Shown one piece after another: positions 15,602 to 25,763 of a DNA stretch of 64,000 nucleotides (the stretch's first letter is position 1; every line of letters starts with the position of its first letter). Position numbers and translations under genes: made by a program. A model generated the notes under the pieces. The model worked only from the letters and a program-made list of their open reading frames with translations. It had not been told where the DNA came from and searched no databases. Origin of the DNA: Lapidilactobacillus wuchangensis (GTDB lineage Bacteria > Bacillota > Bacilli > Lactobacillales > Lactobacillaceae); the NCBI RefSeq assembly GCF_003946645.1, contig NZ_RHOU01000006.1, positions 62,001 to 126,000 of the forward strand, written 5' to 3'.

Positions 15602-15814
15602 GATTCCTGGTATTCTCAGCATAACGTACCTAAGCAGAAGTTGTAAGAGAACAGGTGTTTAATTGCAAAGAAATATTTAGCTAGTCGGACTGTCCGTGTT
15701 TTATCAATATTCATCAGAAAGAAGAATTCAATCTCACCAAATTAAACGAGTCGAAAAAAGCCTGATCAACGGCCCCTAATTCATCACTAGCGACTATCGA
15801 TCAAGCTTGGTTAA

Positions 15815-16732
15815 TTATTTTTCACTAATTTCATTAACTGGATGGCGTTGATCAAACATATGATAGAGCAAAATCGAAGTTGCCACGCTAGCGTTTAAAC
15901 TTTGAACGTGACCAATCATCGGAATTGTCACCATACCATCAACCGTCTTCGCAACCAATGGCGAAATGCCTTTGCCCTCGTTACCAATCACCAGCGCTAC
16001 CGGACCGCGGCTATTCCAAGTCCGATAATCTTCGCCTGCCATGGCCGTACCAAAGACCCAAATGCCTTGTTCCTTCAATTCATTGATTGTGGCCGTTAAA
16101 TTAGTCACTCGTGCTACTAAGACATGTTCCAAAGCCCCAGTTGCCGTTTTAGCAACGACTGCCGTCACGCCAACTGCCCGACGCTTGGGAATAATTACGC
16201 CATGAACCCCAATCGCATCAGCTGTTCGCAAAATTGAACCTAAATTATGAGGATCATTTAAATTATCCAAAATCAAAATCAATGGTGCTTCGTCGGCTGC
16301 CTTAGCTTTAGCTAAAATATCGCTCACTTCAGCATATTGATACGGCGCTAACGTCAACAACACGCCTTGATGATTACCATCAGCTGTTAATTCATCTAAG
16401 CGACTTTTAGGGACTTCTTGTAAAACTAATTTATGCTTTTGACTGAAATCAACAACTTTACTGGCTAATTCGCCGTGTAAACCCTTCTGCATGAAAATCT
16501 TGTTAACAGAGCGCGGATCGCCACTTTTGACATATTCCAGAACGGCATGTTTGCCATAAATAAACTCAGCCTGGTCTGCTTCATCATTAACATTGACTGC
16601 TTGACTAACCGGCTCAACTGCTGGTCGTTTACGATGTTGCGAGCTGTTATTGCTGCGCTGCTTTTGCTGCTGGCCACGATTGTCACGACGATCTCGACCA
16701 AATTGTGCTTTATTTCTTGGTTGTTTCTTCAC
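15815..16732 (-). CDS. rlmB: 23S rRNA (guanosine2251-2'-O)-methyltransferase family protein
   Basis: SpoU/TrmH-family methyltransferase with an N-terminal substrate-binding domain ([16 protein letters not shown]) and three SPOUT motifs: [37 protein letters not shown] and [22 protein letters not shown] choose the GTG at 16730-16732 as start ([14 protein letters not shown]): GGAG lies eight bases upstream and the basic, Arg/Gln-rich N-terminus is typical of lactobacillar RlmB. The frame is open to 16777. The gene overlaps the end of mrnC by 23 bp. A yacP (NYN-domain) gene, usual after rlmB, is missing. Confidence 0.9.
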   Translation of the reverse strand: MKKQPRNKAQFGRDRRDNRGQQQKQRSNNSSQHRKRPAVEPVSQAVNVNDEADQAEFIYGKHAVLEYVKSGDPRSVNKIFMQKGLHGELASKVVDFSQKHKLVLQEVPKSRLDELTADGNHQGVLLTLAPYQYAEVSDILAKAKAADEAPLILILDNLNDPHNLGSILRTADAIGVHGVIIPKRRAVGVTAVVAKTATGALEHVLVARVTNLTATINELKEQGIWVFGTAMAGEDYRTWNSRGPVALVIGNEGKGISPLVAKTVDGMVTIPMIGHVQSLNASVATSILLYHMFDQRHPVNEISEK

Positions 16733-17123
16733 GTTTTTTCTCCACTTCTGCGATACACCATTGTGCCAATTCAGCAATTCTGGTGTCCTGTTGAGTCAGC
16801 TTTAAGTAACCAAAAACGGCCTCAAAGCCAGTTGACATTCGATAAGTGATGACCTCAGTATTCTTAGCCTTGGTATAACTTTTCGCATTACGGCCACGAT
16901 GATAGACGGCTAATTCCGCCGTGGTCAGAATTTGTTCAGCCTGCATTTGCTCGATCAAAGCTGCTTGTGCCTTAGCCGAAACAAATTGGACTGCCTGTCG
17001 TTGTAGCTGATTAGGTTTGCTAACACCAAGATTTAATAAGTGCTCCCGAACAAACACTTCATAAACACCATCCCCTAAATAGGCAAGGGCAATGCCATTT
17101 AAACTTTGCGCTAAATTACTCAT
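16710..17123 (-). CDS. mrnC: Mini-ribonuclease III
   Basis: The 137-residue protein is an RNase III catalytic domain without the dsRNA-binding domain: [23 protein letters not shown] at residues 8-30 contains the conserved acidic site. Mini-III processes the termini of 23S rRNA precursor in Firmicutes. It begins four bases inside the cysS end and overlaps rlmB, consistent with coupled translation in cysS-mrnC-rlmB. Confidence 0.95.
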   Translation of the reverse strand: MSNLAQSLNGIALAYLGDGVYEVFVREHLLNLGVSKPNQLQRQAVQFVSAKAQAALIEQMQAEQILTTAELAVYHRGRNAKSYTKAKNTEVITYRMSTGFEAVFGYLKLTQQDTRIAELAQWCIAEVEKKREETTKK

Positions 17124-18526
17124 TTACGACGCCACCTCGTTCCCTGTGCGGTGTCTTCAAGAATAATGCCAGCTGCTGTTAACTGATCGCGAATTTCATC
17201 GCTGGTCTGATAATCTTTGGCCGCGCGTGCCGCATTGCGTTTCACGATTAAATCAGCCACTTCAGCATCTAAACCAACTGTTTGGCCTAAATCAACGCCA
17301 TAAATACCAACAAATTGATCGAGTTGCGCAACTAAAGCCATTAAAGTGTCTAATTTAACGTTGGGATTAACGGCATACTTATTCATGAAACGGACATACT
17401 CATGAATGACCGCCAAACCATTTTGAACGTTAAAATCATCATCAAAAGCATCCTTGAATTGATCAACAAATAACCGGCGCTGACCATCAATGGCGTCATC
17501 ATTACCAGCCGTCGCATCTTTGCGGCGATACAATAAATTAGCCCGGGCAATTTTAAAGCGTTGAATTTCCGATAAGGCATCATCCAAACCGGCCTCAGTG
17601 TATCGTAAAGGCCGGCGATAGTGAGTTGCTGCCATAAAGAAACGAATCGCTTGGGGATTAAATTGACTTAAGGCTTCATGAGCCGTCACGAAATTGCCTA
17701 ACGACTTACTCATTTTCTCATCGTCGGTGCCGACTGTGACAAAGCCATTATGCAACCAGTAATTGGCAAATCTCTGACCGGTAAAAGTTTCACTTTGGGC
17801 GATTTCATTTTCATGATGCGGAAAGGCTAAGTCTTCACCGCCACCATGAATGTCAATGGTTTTACCCAAATACTTAATTGCCATTACGGAACATTCAACG
17901 TGCCAACCAGGTGACCCGGGACCCCAAGGTGACTCCCAGAAAACTTCACCAGGTTTGGCCGCCTTCCATAAAGCAAAATCGATTGGATCTTCTTTACGAG
18001 CCGTTTCTTCAGAATTAGTCCGTTGACTGGCGCCCACCTCTAATTCAGATAAAGGCTGGTGGGAAAGTTTGCCATATTCAGGGAATTTTTTCGCGCGAAA
18101 ATAAACATCGCCATCAACTTCATAGGCCATTCCTTGCGCAACCAAATCAGTGACCAACGCAATGATCTCTTTAATGTTCTCAGTTGCACGGGGATGGTAA
18201 GTCGCTGGCTCAATATTTAAAGCCGCACTATCTTCATTAACCGCCGCAATATATTTTGCCGCCACTGCTGCCACAGTTGTGTTCTCAGCAGTCGCCGTTC
18301 GTGCTAGCTTCTCACCAATATCAGTGAAATTGGAGATGTAGTCAACTTGGTAACCACTGAATTCTAAATAGCGGCGAATGGTATCAAAGGCCACAGCACT
18401 TCGCGCATTACCAATATGAATGTAATTATAAACAGTTGGACCACAGACATACATTCGTACTTTACCAGGTTCAATTGATTTAAAGGTTTCTTTTTCACGA
18501 GTTAAGGTATTAAAAACTTTCAACAT
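17120..18526 (-). CDS. cysS: Cysteinyl-tRNA synthetase
   Basis: Class I synthetase with the HIGH-type motif [12 protein letters not shown] near residues 31-42, zinc ligands including the early CGPTVYN cysteine and CSVM / HHENE, and KMSKSLGN near residue 266. The start chosen is the ATG at 18524-18526 ([15 protein letters not shown]) behind GGAGGGA; an upstream in-frame ATG overlaps that site. The protein is 468 residues, normal. Cysteine activation and tRNA charging occur in the cytosol. Followed directly by mrnC. Confidence 0.96.
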   Translation of the reverse strand: MLKVFNTLTREKETFKSIEPGKVRMYVCGPTVYNYIHIGNARSAVAFDTIRRYLEFSGYQVDYISNFTDIGEKLARTATAENTTVAAVAAKYIAAVNEDSAALNIEPATYHPRATENIKEIIALVTDLVAQGMAYEVDGDVYFRAKKFPEYGKLSHQPLSELEVGASQRTNSEETARKEDPIDFALWKAAKPGEVFWESPWGPGSPGWHVECSVMAIKYLGKTIDIHGGGEDLAFPHHENEIAQSETFTGQRFANYWLHNGFVTVGTDDEKMSKSLGNFVTAHEALSQFNPQAIRFFMAATHYRRPLRYTEAGLDDALSEIQRFKIARANLLYRRKDATAGNDDAIDGQRRLFVDQFKDAFDDDFNVQNGLAVIHEYVRFMNKYAVNPNVKLDTLMALVAQLDQFVGIYGVDLGQTVGLDAEVADLIVKRNAARAAKDYQTSDEIRDQLTAAGIILEDTAQGTRWRRK

Positions 18527-18573
18527 GGACTTAGTTCCCTCCATTAGTTATGCAGCACCAGTCAGCAATCAAT

Positions 18574-18606
18574 AAAAAAAGACTGGAGCAAAAATCGTTC
18601 CAGTCT
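18574..18606 (-). terminator. Terminator between gltX and cysS
   Basis: Minus strand GACTGGAAC (18597-18605) pairs with GCTCCAGTC (18581-18589), mostly matched, followed by seven T. A TGC-TATATT extended -10 lies just before it (18609-18614). No T-box specifier loop or antiterminator consensus was recognised in the 196-bp gap, so I call it a plain terminator for gltX, though an attenuator of cysS is possible. Confidence 0.6.
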
Positions 18607-18722
18607 CTAATATAGCATAAAAACAACTTATTTTGATATCGAGTTTACCAAGTCGCTGTAACTCATTAGGGCTTTTATTTTAAAATAAGTCCCCTTAATT
18701 ACGAGCCAACAATGCGAATGGC

Positions 18723-20213
18723 TTAGCCTTGCATTTGCTTTAAAGTTTCATCAATATGCTTCAAAGTTTTAGTACGACCCAATAATTCTAAGGATTCGCC
18801 TAATTGTGGACCGTGCATTGACCGCGTCGTGGCAATCCGAATTGGCATGTACAACTTACGACCACGCACACCAGTATCTTTTTGCACTTGCTTAACCACT
18901 TTCATGATTTGAACTGAAGTGAAATGGTCAATTGTGTCAATCCCAGCTTTGAAAGCTTGTAATACTGGCAAAGCATCGTCGTCGGCCAATTCCTTCATTG
19001 AAGCTTCATCAAGTTCTTGTGGTTCTTCAAAGAAGACATCTGACAATTCGGTGATTTGAGCCGTATAACTCATTTGATCTTTATACAACGAAATTAGTTG
19101 CCGTGCCCATTCAATTTCCATTGGTTGAGGATCGTTGTTAACTTTACCAGCCTTAATTAAAGCATGCAGTGATAAATCAGTGATGACTTCACTGTCAGCT
19201 TTCTTAACATACTGGTTATTGACCCATTCCAACTTCTTCGCATCAAAAGCAGCTGGTGATTTACTTAAGCGTTTCTCATCAAATTCTTTAATTAATTCCT
19301 TACGGTTGAAGACTTCGTTCGTACCAACTGGTGACCAACCTAATAAGGCAATAAAGTTGAACATGGCATCAGGCAAGTAACCTAATTCCTTATATTGTTC
19401 AATAAATTGAAGGACACTTTCGTCACGCTTGCTTAACTTCTTACCAGTAGCAGCATTGATAATTAAGGTCATGTGACCAAAGACTGGTGGATTCCAACCA
19501 AAGGCTTCATAAATCATCAATTGCTTAGGAGTGTTGGCAATATGATCATCACCACGTAAAACATGGCTGATTTTCATCATATGATCATCAACAACTACGG
19601 CAAAGTTATAAGTAGGCATACCGTCACGTTTTTGAATCACGAAATCGCCACCGACAGCTTCGGAATCAAAACTAATGTCGCCCTTAACTAAGTCTTTGAA
19701 CTTGTAAGTCCGGTTTTCAGGAACGTGGAACCGAATCACTGGTTCCAAACCTTTAGCCTTAGCAGCAGCAATTTTAGCTTTTTTCTCGTCTTCAGTTAAG
19801 CCAGCGTATTCATAAACATAATGTGGCATCTCACTGTTAGCCCGTTGTTCTTCACGTTCAGCTTCCAGCTCATCCTCAGTCTTGTATGATTCGTAAGCCA
19901 AGCCGCGATCAACAAGTTGTTGAATCAGTGGTTGATAGATTGACATCCGTTCAGATTGACGATAAGGGCCATAATCACCGCCGATATCAGGACCTTCATC
20001 CCAATCCATGCCTAACCATTTCAGGTTCTCTAACTGACTTTGCTCGCCGCCAACCATATTACGTTTCGTATCGGTGTCTTCGATCCGAATAATAAACTTA
20101 CCCTTGTTGTGTCGTGCGAATAAATAGTTAAATAATGCTGTCCGCGCATTACCAATGTGGAGGTGTCCCGTTGGACTTGGTGCATAACGAACACGAATTT
20201 CATCCTTTGCCAT
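18723..20213 (-). CDS. gltX: Glutamyl-tRNA synthetase
   Basis: The 496-residue class Ib synthetase starts [35 protein letters not shown], which includes the HIGH-like motif HIGN at residues 18-21. KLSKRDESV near residue 257 is the KMSKS equivalent. No zinc-binding cysteines are seen, as in Bacillus-type GltX. In organisms lacking GlnRS it also mischarges tRNA(Gln); that cannot be tested here. It leads the gltX-cysS gene string. Confidence 0.96.
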   Translation of the reverse strand: MAKDEIRVRYAPSPTGHLHIGNARTALFNYLFARHNKGKFIIRIEDTDTKRNMVGGEQSQLENLKWLGMDWDEGPDIGGDYGPYRQSERMSIYQPLIQQLVDRGLAYESYKTEDELEAEREEQRANSEMPHYVYEYAGLTEDEKKAKIAAAKAKGLEPVIRFHVPENRTYKFKDLVKGDISFDSEAVGGDFVIQKRDGMPTYNFAVVVDDHMMKISHVLRGDDHIANTPKQLMIYEAFGWNPPVFGHMTLIINAATGKKLSKRDESVLQFIEQYKELGYLPDAMFNFIALLGWSPVGTNEVFNRKELIKEFDEKRLSKSPAAFDAKKLEWVNNQYVKKADSEVITDLSLHALIKAGKVNNDPQPMEIEWARQLISLYKDQMSYTAQITELSDVFFEEPQELDEASMKELADDDALPVLQAFKAGIDTIDHFTSVQIMKVVKQVQKDTGVRGRKLYMPIRIATTRSMHGPQLGESLELLGRTKTLKHIDETLKQMQG

Positions 20214-20383
20214 GATTAAAATACTCCTTTTTCTGAAAATACCAATTACTAGTGTAACGATTTTAGTCGGTTAAAACAAGGGCTGTTCCCTAACTAAAAA
20301 CCACATTCAACACAAATTTTCATTGTCCTGATGTCACTTTAGTTAAGTCACAACCCTTTTCGGTTTCTAATTAAGAAAACAAG

Positions 20384-21508
20384 TTACTTTTTACTAGCAT
20401 GTTCGGTAATACCGTGTTGCGCATGTAATGGTTTGGCAAAAATCATTCGTCCAGCTGCTGTTTGTAAAGCACTTGTGATAACAACTTGAATTTCTTTGTT
20501 CAAATAATACTGGCCATCTTCAACCACAACCATGGTGCCATCTTCCAAATAAGCCACACCTTGTTGACGTTCAGTCCCCGCCTTAACTACGGTCACAGTC
20601 ATCGTTTCACCTGGTAAAACAGCTGGCTTCAGCGCGTTGGCTAACTGATTGATATTTAAAACTGGCACATTCTGAAATTCGGAAACCTTATTCAGATTGT
20701 AATCATTGGTGACCACGATGCCATCAATTAATTTGGCTAGCTTAATGAGCTTGCTATCGACTTCGGTTAAATCATCGAAATCCCCATCATAGTTTTCAAT
20801 CTTAACTTCAGGATCATCCTTCATTTCATTAAGAATATCCAATCCTCGACGACCTCGAGCGCGCTTCAAACTATCAGCTGAGTCCGAAATCAATTGTAAT
20901 TCGTGAACCACAAACACTGGCACTAACAAAACACCTTCGACAAAGCCGGTTTTAACCAACTCATGAATTCGGCCATCAATAATCACACTCGTATCCAAAA
21001 TTTTATACTTGTGGAAATTATCATCAGCTTTTCGATCATAAATTAGGTTTTCAACATCATTGTCGCCCCGGCGTTTACCAAACAATTTCCGCCAATCTTC
21101 CATTTGAGTCGTGCCCAAACGAAAACCAAGGTAGCCCAGCACGATCATCAAAAGAATTGGCAGGAAAATATTAATCAGAGAAATATTAATGCGATAAAGT
21201 GGAATAGCAATAACGTTCGCTAATAATAATCCGATCAATAAGAACACTGAACCAAACAAGAGTTTTGAAGGATTCATCGCCAAAAGCTGTTTTTCTTTAC
21301 GCCCTAAAAATCGTGCAAATGGTGGCAACAGCAGTAACGATAGAAGATACAGAATAATTGCGCCAAGCAGTAAATTCGTTAAAGTTGTGTTCAACCAACG
21401 CAGATCAGCAAGGCCTAGTAATTCCCATAACGCTGGTAAAAATGAATAACCAGCAAAGGCCCCAGCAATGACGAAAAGTAACCGACCAATAAATTGTTTA
21501 TGTCGCAT
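20384..21508 (-). CDS. yacL: PIN/TRAM-domain membrane protein (YacL family)
   Basis: The 374-residue protein has about four N-terminal transmembrane helices (residues 6-135). A PIN nuclease-like domain follows, beginning YKILDTSVIIDGRIHELVKTGF with conserved acidic residues and IDGIVVTNDYNLNK. It ends in a C-terminal TRAM domain (VLPGETMTVTVVKAG, GVAYLEDGTMVVVEDG). The family is conserved next to radA and gltX in Firmicutes; its substrate is unknown. The ATG at 21506-21508 follows GGAGGTGA; upstream in-frame codons overlap that site. Confidence 0.9.
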   Translation of the reverse strand: MRHKQFIGRLLFVIAGAFAGYSFLPALWELLGLADLRWLNTTLTNLLLGAIILYLLSLLLLPPFARFLGRKEKQLLAMNPSKLLFGSVFLLIGLLLANVIAIPLYRINISLINIFLPILLMIVLGYLGFRLGTTQMEDWRKLFGKRRGDNDVENLIYDRKADDNFHKYKILDTSVIIDGRIHELVKTGFVEGVLLVPVFVVHELQLISDSADSLKRARGRRGLDILNEMKDDPEVKIENYDGDFDDLTEVDSKLIKLAKLIDGIVVTNDYNLNKVSEFQNVPVLNINQLANALKPAVLPGETMTVTVVKAGTERQQGVAYLEDGTMVVVEDGQYYLNKEIQVVITSALQTAAGRMIFAKPLHAQHGITEHASKK

Positions 21509-21547
21509 AAATTCACCTCCTCTCAATGAATTGACTTCATTTAATAT

Positions 21548-22945
21548 CTAATCATTTGTATCCTGAAAAACCAAGTAAATAGCTTGCTTGATCGTCTTCA
21601 CACCGATTACTTCTAAACCGGCTGGTGCCTCAAGATCAGCTAAGTTATTTTTAGGCACAAAAGCGCGTTTAAATCCTAATTTTGCTGCTTCGCGTAAACG
21701 CTCTTGCACCCGATTAACCCGACGAATCTCACCAGTCAAACCAATTTCACCAATAAAACAATCATCGGCCGGTATTTCTTTATTACGGTAACTGGAAACA
21801 ATCGCTAACGCAATCGATAAATCAATTGCAGGCTCGTCTAATTTGACCCCACCAGTTGCTTTCAAATAAGCATCTTGATTCTGTAACATCAAATTAGCCC
21901 GCTTCTCCAAAACCGCCATGATCAAAGCAACCCGATTGTGATCCAACCCAGCCGCCGTCCGTTTGGCATTGCCATACATTGTCGGTGTAATTAGCGCTTG
22001 AATCTCCACTAAAATCGGCCGGGTGCCTTCTAAGGACACGACCACAGCTGAACCGGTTGCATCAGCTAACCGCTCCTCAAGGAAAAGCTCCGAAGGATTC
22101 GCTACTTCCCGCAAACCATCCTCGTGCATTTCAAAAATACCTAACTCGTTCGTCGAGCCAAACCGATTTTTAACTGACCGCAAAATTCGATAAGCATGAT
22201 GCAGATCGCCTTCAAAATAAAGCACCGTATCCACCATATGCTCAAGAATTTTCGGCCCGGCAATTGCGCCATCTTTGGTCACATGACCGACGACAAAAAT
22301 CGTCCGTTGTTGCGTCTTGGCAATCTGCATTAATTCAGCGGTTACTTCGCGAATTTGCGAGACACTACCAACGGCTGAACTCAATTCCGGCACATTCATG
22401 GTTTGCACTGAATCAATCACAATAAACTTCGGATCTAACTCGGCAATTGTTTCACGAATATCCGTCATATTGGTTTCAGGATATAAGTATAGCTTAGCAC
22501 CTTTAACGCCTAAACGCGAAGCTCGAAGCTTGATTTGGCCAGAACTTTCTTCACCAGAAACATAAAGAACTTTTTCACCAGTCGCTTGTAGCTGACCACA
22601 CACTTGTAACAGCAAAGTGGACTTACCAATTCCCGGATCACCACCGATTAAAATCAACGAACCTGGCACAATACCACCACCAAGCACCCGATTTAATTCG
22701 CCGAGATCAGTTTTAATCCGCGGTTGTTTGGTTAAGTCGACCTGACTTAATAATTGTGGCTTTTGCCGTTCACCACTGCGATTAACGTGACGACTTGGTT
22801 GGGCAACGGCCGCCGCACTAGGTGTTGGTTGAACTTCTTCCTCAACCATTTGGTTCCAAGCCCCACAATTAGGACAACGGCCGAAATTAGTTGGCGAAGT
22901 GTAGCCACAGTTTTGACAGACATATTGGGTTTTAATTTTCGCCAT
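21548..22945 (-). CDS. radA: DNA repair protein RadA
   Basis: The 465-residue protein has an N-terminal C4 zinc finger ([19 protein letters not shown]), Walker [11 protein letters not shown] near residue 102, the RadA-specific KNRFG motif ([16 protein letters not shown]) and a C-terminal Lon-like domain. RadA is a branch-migration helicase acting in homologous recombination. It is upstream of yacL on the same strand, a conserved pair. Confidence 0.96.
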   Translation of the reverse strand: MAKIKTQYVCQNCGYTSPTNFGRCPNCGAWNQMVEEEVQPTPSAAAVAQPSRHVNRSGERQKPQLLSQVDLTKQPRIKTDLGELNRVLGGGIVPGSLILIGGDPGIGKSTLLLQVCGQLQATGEKVLYVSGEESSGQIKLRASRLGVKGAKLYLYPETNMTDIRETIAELDPKFIVIDSVQTMNVPELSSAVGSVSQIREVTAELMQIAKTQQRTIFVVGHVTKDGAIAGPKILEHMVDTVLYFEGDLHHAYRILRSVKNRFGSTNELGIFEMHEDGLREVANPSELFLEERLADATGSAVVVSLEGTRPILVEIQALITPTMYGNAKRTAAGLDHNRVALIMAVLEKRANLMLQNQDAYLKATGGVKLDEPAIDLSIALAIVSSYRNKEIPADDCFIGEIGLTGEIRRVNRVQERLREAAKLGFKRAFVPKNNLADLEAPAGLEVIGVKTIKQAIYLVFQDTND

Positions 22946-23029
22946 AAATACTCCTTCTAAACGCTTGATAACTATCCATTAATCAAATACGAGAATGACA
23001 CCACTAATTCATCAGCAATTCGCTAAAGA

Positions 23030-23569
23030 TTATCGTCCTGATGAACCAAAACCACCTTGGCGTTCTTGAGTAATTGGGGCTTCATCATCCGTCGTCAAAT
23101 ATTTAACGAAAATACCTTGACCTAAACGATCGCCCTTTTTGATGACTTGATCGCGCAAGCCGTAGTTGACGAGCTGAAAGAAAATCTCACCTTCATTAGT
23201 TTTATTATTGTAGTAATCCGAATCAATCACCCCAACACCATTGGGCAAAATTAAGAAGCGTTTCAACGGACTGCTAGAACGATTAACCAACAATAAAACT
23301 TCATCATCAGCCATTTTAGCCTTAATTCCAGTTGGAACTAATAAGGGACGTAACGTCGCTTCAGCACGTAAATAATCTTTGTTCATTAATTCGTGTTCAT
23401 TATTAATTTTCCGGAAAACCTTCACGAAATTCATTTTCCAAATTGATGGCAATACAAAATCCTCGGCAGCTGCAAAATCATAACCAGCCGCATGTTTTGT
23501 ATGTCGTTCTGGCAGTGCCACTTCTTGACCTTTAAACCGCGAAACAATTTCAAATCCACGAACACCCAT
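23030..23569 (-). CDS. dut: dUTPase (dUTP diphosphatase), with insertion after motif 1
   Basis: The 179-residue trimeric-type dUTPase hydrolyses dUTP to dUMP. Motifs seen: HAAGYDFAAAED (motif 1, near residue 26), LLLVNRSSSPLKRF (motif 2 NRSS), GVGVIDSDYYN (motif 3), GDRLGQGIFVKY (motif 4) and RQGGFGSSGR (motif 5). Between motif 1 and the VPTGIKA strand, about 35 extra residues (IWKMNFVKVFRKINNEHELMNKDYLRAE) are inserted relative to the standard enzyme. I believe this is a recurrent lactobacillar form. It lies upstream of radA. Confidence 0.9.
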   Translation of the reverse strand: MGVRGFEIVSRFKGQEVALPERHTKHAAGYDFAAAEDFVLPSIWKMNFVKVFRKINNEHELMNKDYLRAEATLRPLLVPTGIKAKMADDEVLLLVNRSSSPLKRFLILPNGVGVIDSDYYNNKTNEGEIFFQLVNYGLRDQVIKKGDRLGQGIFVKYLTTDDEAPITQERQGGFGSSGR

Positions 23570-23714
23570 TTACGCAAACCTCCAAATAAATTAACCAAAA
23601 ACAATGGTACATCTAAACTAATATCATACCATTTCTAAGCAAACTGATAAATATTACCGGGCTTAAAATTAAGATAAATAGTTGGAATTATCCCAAGAAT
23701 TCACCACCAATTAA

Positions 23715-23890
23715 TGAGGTGGTTGCTGGGCGATTTAGAAATCGCGAATACTGTAATTGGTGCATCTAATCTGAATTTGTTTTAGGTAGAATGGTGGACA
23801 ACTCCGTTCCGGTCGCGTTCCACAACCAGCAAGCCCGGAATGCAGTCAAAACCAGTTCTGTTTCAAAACATTCAACGATTTTACACGTCT
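23715..23890 (-). repeat. Family B remnants (copy B8)
   Basis: GGTGGTTGCTGGGCGATTT (about 23719-23737) is the left arm of the long-stem B type. The block GCGTTCCACAACCAGCAAGCCCGGAATGCAGTC followed by AACCAGTTCTGTTTCAAAAC (about 23815-23878) is the inverted 5' end of a B element. The middle is missing. This is the only repeat region here between divergent genes. Confidence 0.7.
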
Positions 23891-23965
23891 TAAACTTTGA
23901 CTGTAATTCAAATTGATACCAACACGAGCTGACAAACAAAAATTGTTGGCAACTAAGGGATTAAA

Positions 23966-23995
23966 TTGAAGCTAGCCCCTAAAATAAGGTAGAAT
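23966..23995 (+). promoter_or_regulatory. Promoter of the acetyltransferase-rpiA pair
   Basis: -35 TTGAAG (23966-23971), 18-bp spacer, -10 TAGAAT (23990-23995), followed by the AAGGAG ribosome-binding site at about 24016 and the ATG at 24032. Confidence 0.6.
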
Positions 23996-24031
23996 AAAGG
24001 TAGTTATTCAAAAGAAAAGGAGCGATGATTC

Positions 24032-24331
24032 ATGGAATTCGATTATGAACCGGGACGTTTCTATCACTTAGGGCCAGATCAGCAGTTACTGGCGGAAGTT
24101 ACTTTTCAAGAAGCCAGTAACCAAACTTTTTACGCCCTTGATCACACGTTTGTTGATCCTAGTCTGCGTGGTCAGGGGATTGCGCGCCAATTAGTTGCCG
24201 CCGTGGTGGCGAAAGCTCGGGCGGAACATAAACAGATCATGCCGTTATGTACTTATGCTAAGCGTGAATTTGAGCAGCGTGCTGACTACGCAGATGTTTA
24301 CTACCATAATCCCAAAGGAGCTACGGAATAA
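24032..24331 (+). CDS. Small GNAT N-acetyltransferase (YjdJ/COG2388 type)
   Basis: This 99-residue protein is a minimal GNAT domain. The segment [26 protein letters not shown] (residues 46-71) contains the acetyl-CoA-binding RGQGIA motif, followed by [12 protein letters not shown] with the conserved C and Y of the COG2388 group. The acceptor is unknown. Its stop codon lies one base before the rpiA start, so the two are co-transcribed. Confidence 0.85.
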   Translation: MEFDYEPGRFYHLGPDQQLLAEVTFQEASNQTFYALDHTFVDPSLRGQGIARQLVAAVVAKARAEHKQIMPLCTYAKREFEQRADYADVYYHNPKGATE

Positions 24332-24332
24332 G

Positions 24333-25022
24333 ATGGATCAAAATCAATTGAAGCAACAAGCTGCTGAAGAAGCAGTTAAATTTATTAAAGACAGCATGTT
24401 TATTGGCTTAGGCACCGGCTCAACCGTTTTTTATTTAGTTGAAGCTTTAGGCCGCCGGGTTAAAAATGAACACTTGCAAATCACCGGCGTGGCCACCTCG
24501 TCGCGGACGGCCAAACAAGCCAGTGCGTTAGGCATTAAAATGATTGATTTAAACGACGCCCCAGAATTAGACTTAACCATTGATGGTGCCGATGAAGTGG
24601 ATCGGAATTTCCAAGGCATCAAAGGTGGCGGTGCAGCTCATTTGCTAGAAAAAATTGTCGCTCTCAACTCCAAACGCAATATTTGGATTGTCGACGAAAG
24701 CAAACTAGTGACTAACTTGGGCGCTTTCCCCTTACCGCTTGAAGTCATTCCTTTCGGGGTCGAACGACTTTACAAACGTCTGGCTGCTAAAGGATTGAAT
24801 CCTAAATTCCGCTTAGACGAAAACGGTCAGCGTTTACGAACTCATAATAAAAATTTCGTGATTGATTTGCATCTCAAGCAAATCGATGACCCCCACGCCC
24901 TCGCTGATTGGCTCGATCACCAAACTGGGATTGTGGAACATGGTTTGTTCTTAGATATCGTGAATCAAGTGGTCGTTGGTCGAGAAAATGGTGTTGAAGT
25001 TCTTGATGCTGGCCGGGGCTAA
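24333..25022 (+). CDS. rpiA: Ribose-5-phosphate isomerase A
   Basis: RpiA interconverts ribose-5-phosphate and ribulose-5-phosphate. From the ATG at 24333 ([20 protein letters not shown]) the protein is 229 residues. It shows [43 protein letters not shown] (catalytic Asp/Glu region) and the ESKLVTNLG lysine segment. An in-frame extension back into the preceding gene is not family-like. The ribosome-binding site AAAGGAG lies inside the end of the acetyltransferase gene. Confidence 0.96.
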   Translation: MDQNQLKQQAAEEAVKFIKDSMFIGLGTGSTVFYLVEALGRRVKNEHLQITGVATSSRTAKQASALGIKMIDLNDAPELDLTIDGADEVDRNFQGIKGGGAAHLLEKIVALNSKRNIWIVDESKLVTNLGAFPLPLEVIPFGVERLYKRLAAKGLNPKFRLDENGQRLRTHNKNFVIDLHLKQIDDPHALADWLDHQTGIVEHGLFLDIVNQVVVGRENGVEVLDAGRG

Positions 25023-25037
25023 TCATAATGTTTAAAT

Positions 25038-25225
25038 TCCTAAAACTGGCGTTAAAACAGAACCGGTTCTGACTCCATTCCGGGCTTGCTGGTTGTGGAA
25101 CGCGGCCGACGCTGATTGAAGCCTTTTTGCAAAAGTCTCCAATACAGGTCTTATTGTAAGTGCTAAAGCACTAACAATAATTTGGCGGCTGACAACCACG
25201 CCCTCCATTCCGTCTGGAGTTGAGT
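25038..25225 (+). repeat. Family B structured element, complete copy B9
   Basis: P1 GGTTGT (25091-25096) pairs with ACAACC (25192-25197). P4 TTATTGT (25151-25157) pairs with ACAATAA (25174-25180). P3 here is CTGATTG.../...CAATACAG, different from the GATCTGAG type but still paired at its base. Ends with CTCCATTCCGTCTGGAG. Confidence 0.85.
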
Positions 25226-25321
25226 TAGTGCACTTCAACCTTGTTTGTGCTTAAGGCGATGATAGTGGGCCTAATCAACTTAATTTGGATTGTTACTACA
25301 ACTGAATAATAGTATCAAAAG

Positions 25322-25372
25322 AGCCTACCTGGCAGTTTTCTGGTTTAATTCGAGAAAGCTTGTCAAGTAGGC
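25322..25372 (+). repeat. Module C hairpin (C2)
   Basis: AGCCTACCTGGCAG pairs with CTTGTCAAGTAGGCT, with G-U pairs only possible on the plus strand and one mismatch. It lies between forward copy B9 and inverted copy B10, as in the other composites. Flanking linker sequence (25226-25321, 25373-25499) is similar to that at 30353-30456 and 30510-30640. At 25432-25448 there is a degenerate left arm of a long-stem B copy. Confidence 0.7.
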
Positions 25373-25499
25373 TATTAGTTTACAGCAATTTGTCTTTCCA
25401 AATAATGGTGCCAAATTTCGTTAGTTTGCACTGGTAGTTGCTGGGCAATCCGTATCCATTCTCACTAGAATTGCCTTGATATCATTCAAATCTAAAGTA

Positions 25500-25672
25500 A
25501 ACCGAATTAACTCAAAACGTAGTGGAGGCCGCCGGGTTGTCAGCCGCCAAATTCTTCTTGATGGCGGTAGCCATTTAGAAGAAGACCTGTATTGGAGACT
25601 TTCGCTAGAAAGGCTTCAATCAGCGTCGGCAGCGTTCCACAACCCGCCGGCCGTAACGGAGTTATCCGCTAA
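25500..25672 (-). repeat. Family B structured element, inverted copy B10 (GC-rich stem type)
   Basis: P1 GCCGCCGGGTTGT (25528-25540) pairs with ACAACCCGCCGGC (25639-25651), 12 of 13 positions matched; the one mismatch is at the same place as in copy B16. P4 is TTCTTCT.../...AGAAGAA. P2 is GCTGCC/GGCGGC on the minus strand. The right flank CCGTAACGGAG is typical of this subtype. Confidence 0.85.
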
Positions 25673-25708
25673 TCTGCCTAAGACTATTTTAATTGGAATC
25701 AACTGGAA

Positions 25709-25745
25709 CAAAAAACAACCGCTTCTATTCGAAGACGGTTGTTTT
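25709..25745 (-). terminator. Terminator of the malolactic operon
   Basis: AAAACAACCG (25712-25721) and CGGTTGTTTT (25736-25745) form a 10-bp stem flanked by A/T runs; on the minus strand it ends in a T-run. It follows the malate permease stop at 25764 by 19 bp. Confidence 0.8.
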
Positions 25746-25763
25746 GGATGATTGACAATTTAA

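Noticed and set aside
18545-18722. Possible T-box riboswitch ahead of cysS
   Set aside because: A terminator is present, but I could not find the T-box bulge consensus or a Cys specifier loop in the 196-bp gap.
25032-25238. 68-codon open frame in copy B9
   Set aside because: Lies wholly within the repeat, reads through paired arms, and is not maintained in copies B5, B2 or B17.
25038-25672. Insertion sequence with transposase
   Set aside because: No frame with transposase motifs exists in any composite; the longest frames are under 130 codons and repeat-derived.
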